In this document: in pieces, positions 3,718 through 5,037 of the stretch | Layout: each line of letters begins with the position of its first letter | Position numbering within the stretch: position 1 is the first letter of the stretch | DNA from: an uncultured Alphaproteobacteria bacterium | GTDB taxonomy: Bacteria; Pseudomonadota; Alphaproteobacteria; RF32; CAG-239 | NCBI GenBank assembly: GCA_910580155.1 | Contig: CAJTWX010000082.1 | Coordinates: 1-5,037 of the forward strand | Reading direction: 5' to 3' | DNA length: 5,037 nt | Notes under the pieces: generated by a model | The model's database searches: none | Told to the model about the DNA's origin: nothing | Seen by the model: only the letters and a program-made list of their open reading frames with translations | Translations under genes and position numbers: made by a program

Positions 3718-4517
3718 TGGCATATATTTCTCCGATGCTCACTAATATCGTTACGGCGGTAAAGAAAGCGTCTGTTAATCTTAACCGTGACTTTAGTGAG
3801 ATTGAACGTCTGCAAAATTCGGTTAAAGGCAGTCTGGATTTTACGCGTATTGCGTTTGATAAAATTCAGAAGAGCTTAAAGAATGAGTTTGCAAAGATTT
3901 TGCCGGCTATTCCGTGTGTGGCTATAAACGAGAAAGTTTCGCAAAACGGGATGTATTTGTTGATTTCGGGCATTGAAGGCTTGGCGAACTTTGCGCACGG
4001 CAATCCGGAATTTGCAATTTCTGCTGCTTTGATGAACGGGCAGACAATTTTGTGCGGCGTGGTGTATAATCCGGCGCGCGACGAGTTGTTTTTTGCTGAA
4101 AAGGGCAAAGGCGCGTTTAAAGAAGGATTCAGAAGCCACGAGCGTTTGCGTGTTGCCTCCAAGCAGGAGCTTGACGGTGCATTGGTGGCGGTTAAGCCGA
4201 ATGCCGGTGATGTTGAGCAGTCTGCAAAGATTATCAATAATACGTTAGCATTATGCCGCGATGTACGTGTCAGCGGAGCCGTGGCTCTGGATTTGGCATA
4301 TGTTGCAGCGGGTAAGCTTGATGCTGTTATCGCGCCGGAAACGATGTTGGCCAGTATGGCAGCGGGGCTGTTGCTCGTTAAGGAAGCGGGCGGTATGGCG
4401 CTGGATATGGAGCAGGCTGATACCCGTACAGAAGACTTGCCGATGGTGTTGAATTCGGGTAATTTGATGGCGGTAAGCTTTAACCTGAGCCAGAAAATTG
4501 CTAAAGTTTTAAAATAA
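3717..4517 (+). CDS. Inositol monophosphatase-family protein with replaced catalytic residues
   Basis: This 266-residue protein has the IMPase/SuhB fold signatures but not the metal site. Active IMPases have W-x-x-DPIDGTxNF-xHG; here the segment reads LLISGIEGLANFAHG (residues 81-95), putting Ser84 and Glu87 where the two metal-binding aspartates should be and Leu89 for the threonine. The second motif, normally GSAALDLCYVAAGRLD followed by PWDIAAG, is SGAVALDLAYVAAGKLDAV (186-204) then MLASMAAGLLLVKEAGG (210-226), so Ala212-Ser213 replaces Trp-Asp. The family length, the NFAHG motif, VVYNPARDELFFAEKGKGAF (115-134) and the C-terminal half are otherwise well kept. It is therefore probably a pseudoenzyme with a structural or RNA-polymerase/ribosome-associated role, as has been proposed for the non-catalytic activity of SuhB. 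An IMPase homologue coupled to efp is common in alphaproteobacteria, as far as I recall. The start overlaps the efp stop by one base. Confidence 0.85.
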   Translation: MAYISPMLTNIVTAVKKASVNLNRDFSEIERLQNSVKGSLDFTRIAFDKIQKSLKNEFAKILPAIPCVAINEKVSQNGMYLLISGIEGLANFAHGNPEFAISAALMNGQTILCGVVYNPARDELFFAEKGKGAFKEGFRSHERLRVASKQELDGALVAVKPNAGDVEQSAKIINNTLALCRDVRVSGAVALDLAYVAAGKLDAVIAPETMLASMAAGLLLVKEAGGMALDMEQADTRTEDLPMVLNSGNLMAVSFNLSQKIAKVLK

Positions 4518-4527
4518 ATTTAAAAAT

Positions 4528-4570
4528 TTGCAAAATTATGCTTGCAATCTATAAAAGTGCAGTGTATAAG
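4528..4570 (+). promoter_or_regulatory. Two overlapping candidate promoters for rpmE
   Basis: P1 is TTGCAA (4528-4533), 16 bases, TATAAA (4550-4555). P2 is TTGCAA (4542-4547), 17 bases, TATAAG (4565-4570). The two copies of TTGCAA are 14 bases apart and the -10 boxes 15 bases apart, so the arrangement is a near-exact offset duplicate. Either would give a 5' leader of about 35-50 bases. No terminator separates rpmE from the upstream operon, so read-through is also possible. Confidence 0.55.
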
Positions 4571-4612
4571 AGGTGTAAATTTTTTTGTGAAGTTTAGTTT
4601 TTGGAGATAATA

Positions 4613-4843
4613 ATGAAAAAAGGTATTCACCCTGACTATCACGAAATTACATATGTAATGACCGATGGTACAGTTCAAACAGTTCATTCGACTTGGGGCA
4701 AAGCCGGCGATAAGATGACTTTGGAAATTGACCCGAAATCTCATCCGGCTTGGACAGGTGTTCACCGTATGGTGGATTCCGGCGGTCAGGTTGGCAAGTT
4801 TAACAGCAAATTTGCTAAGTTTGGTTTGAAGTCTTCAAACTAA
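4613..4843 (+). CDS. rpmE: 50S ribosomal protein bL31 (C- type)
   Basis: bL31 sits at the central protuberance and helps form the bridge between the large and small subunits. The 76-residue protein begins MKKGIHPDYHEITYVMTDGT and contains the family-typical IDPKSHPAWTG (about residues 39-49) and GGQVGKFNSKFAKFGL near the end. It contains no cysteine, so it is the zinc-independent C- form, as is usual in alphaproteobacteria. The ATG at 4613 is preferred because GGAG lies 6 bases upstream; an in-frame TTG at 4601 would place the start inside the ribosome binding site. A terminator follows the gene. Confidence 0.96.
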   Translation: MKKGIHPDYHEITYVMTDGTVQTVHSTWGKAGDKMTLEIDPKSHPAWTGVHRMVDSGGQVGKFNSKFAKFGLKSSN

Positions 4844-4870
4844 TTCCTGAGGGAAGAACGGATTTTGATA

Positions 4871-4900
4871 AAAGCCTGTATGAAAATACAGGTTTTTATT
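4871..4900 (+). terminator. Intrinsic terminator downstream of rpmE
   Basis: CCTGTAT (4875-4881), loop GAAA and ATACAGG (4886-4892) form a 7-bp stem extendable by a G-U pair, with a GNRA-type tetraloop. It is followed by TTTTTATT and lies about 30 bases past the rpmE stop. Confidence 0.85.
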
Positions 4901-4950
4901 TATCGTTTAAGCTCAAATGCAAAGTTTGTGTAGAAAACGCGAATATCCGC

Positions 4951-4979
4951 TTGTATCTTGTCGAAAAAAGTTTTATGGT
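4951..4979 (+). promoter_or_regulatory. Candidate promoter for the gene at the right edge
   Basis: TTGTAT (4951-4956), a 17-base spacer and TATGGT (4974-4979) lie 45 bases before the ATG at 5025. Each hexamer matches consensus only in part, so this is a weak call supported mainly by spacing and by the upstream terminator, which implies a new transcription unit. Confidence 0.4.
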
Positions 4980-5024
4980 AGAACAAAATTTAAGGTTTTG
5001 ATTTAAAAAGAAAGGATAAAGACA

Positions 5025-5037
5025 ATGACAGCACCTT
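5025..5037 (+). CDS. Start of a further gene (4 codons visible)
   Basis: ATG at 5025 is preceded by AAGGA 8 bases upstream. Only Met-Thr-Ala-Pro is encoded before the window ends. The ribosome binding site and the preceding terminator and promoter support a real gene start, but the product cannot be identified from four residues. Confidence 0.6.

Noticed and set aside
3866..4237. Minus-strand frames antisense to the IMPase homologue
   Set aside because: The plus-strand protein is clearly a family member across this interval; the antisense frames have no ribosome binding site or recognisable motif.

Overview
The window looks like chromosomal DNA of an alphaproteobacterium, probably an AT-leaning uncultured or host-associated lineage. 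The assignment rests on the gene set: a ZapA preceded by a small coiled-coil gene, an efp gene translationally joined to an inositol-monophosphatase-family gene, a cysteine-free (C- type) ribosomal protein bL31, and a thiamine-phosphate-synthase-like remnant close to efp. From memory this is an alphaproteobacterial neighbourhood; no database search was possible.

Layout. On the minus strand at the left edge (1-535) are a coiled-coil small protein and zapA, whose stop and start codons abut, driven by a good sigma70-like promoter at 574-602. Divergent from it at 618-1118 is a short, degenerate ThiE/TMP-synthase-like TIM-barrel protein. Next comes a gene-poor stretch (1119-1368) with two perfect 10-bp palindromes and a tandem 10-bp repeat, then a minus-strand XRE-type helix-turn-helix gene (1369-1635). 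Another gene-free stretch (1636-1947) is rich in inverted repeats and ends in a perfect bidirectional terminator. Two minus-strand genes follow (1948-2298 and 2436-2960). They encode small, apparently all-helical proteins built from a roughly 28-residue repeat centred on L-P-N-A-x-E-I-L. Each has its own promoter and terminator. Both start codons lack a Shine-Dalgarno sequence and share the same 5' leader. On the plus strand come efp and a pseudo-IMPase (3154-4517, overlapping TAATG), then rpmE (4613-4843) with tandem promoters and a terminator. The first four codons of another gene lie at the right edge.

How it fits together. The plus-strand right half is translation housekeeping (EF-P, bL31), and the left edge is Z-ring assembly (ZapA). 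The minus-strand block 1291-3036 (HTH gene, two repeat-protein genes and their private promoters and terminators) reads like an accessory insertion between the thiE-like gene and efp. The repeat proteins with their common leader are the least explained and most interesting part of the window. The IMPase homologue is also notable because its metal-binding aspartates are replaced, so it is probably not a phosphatase.
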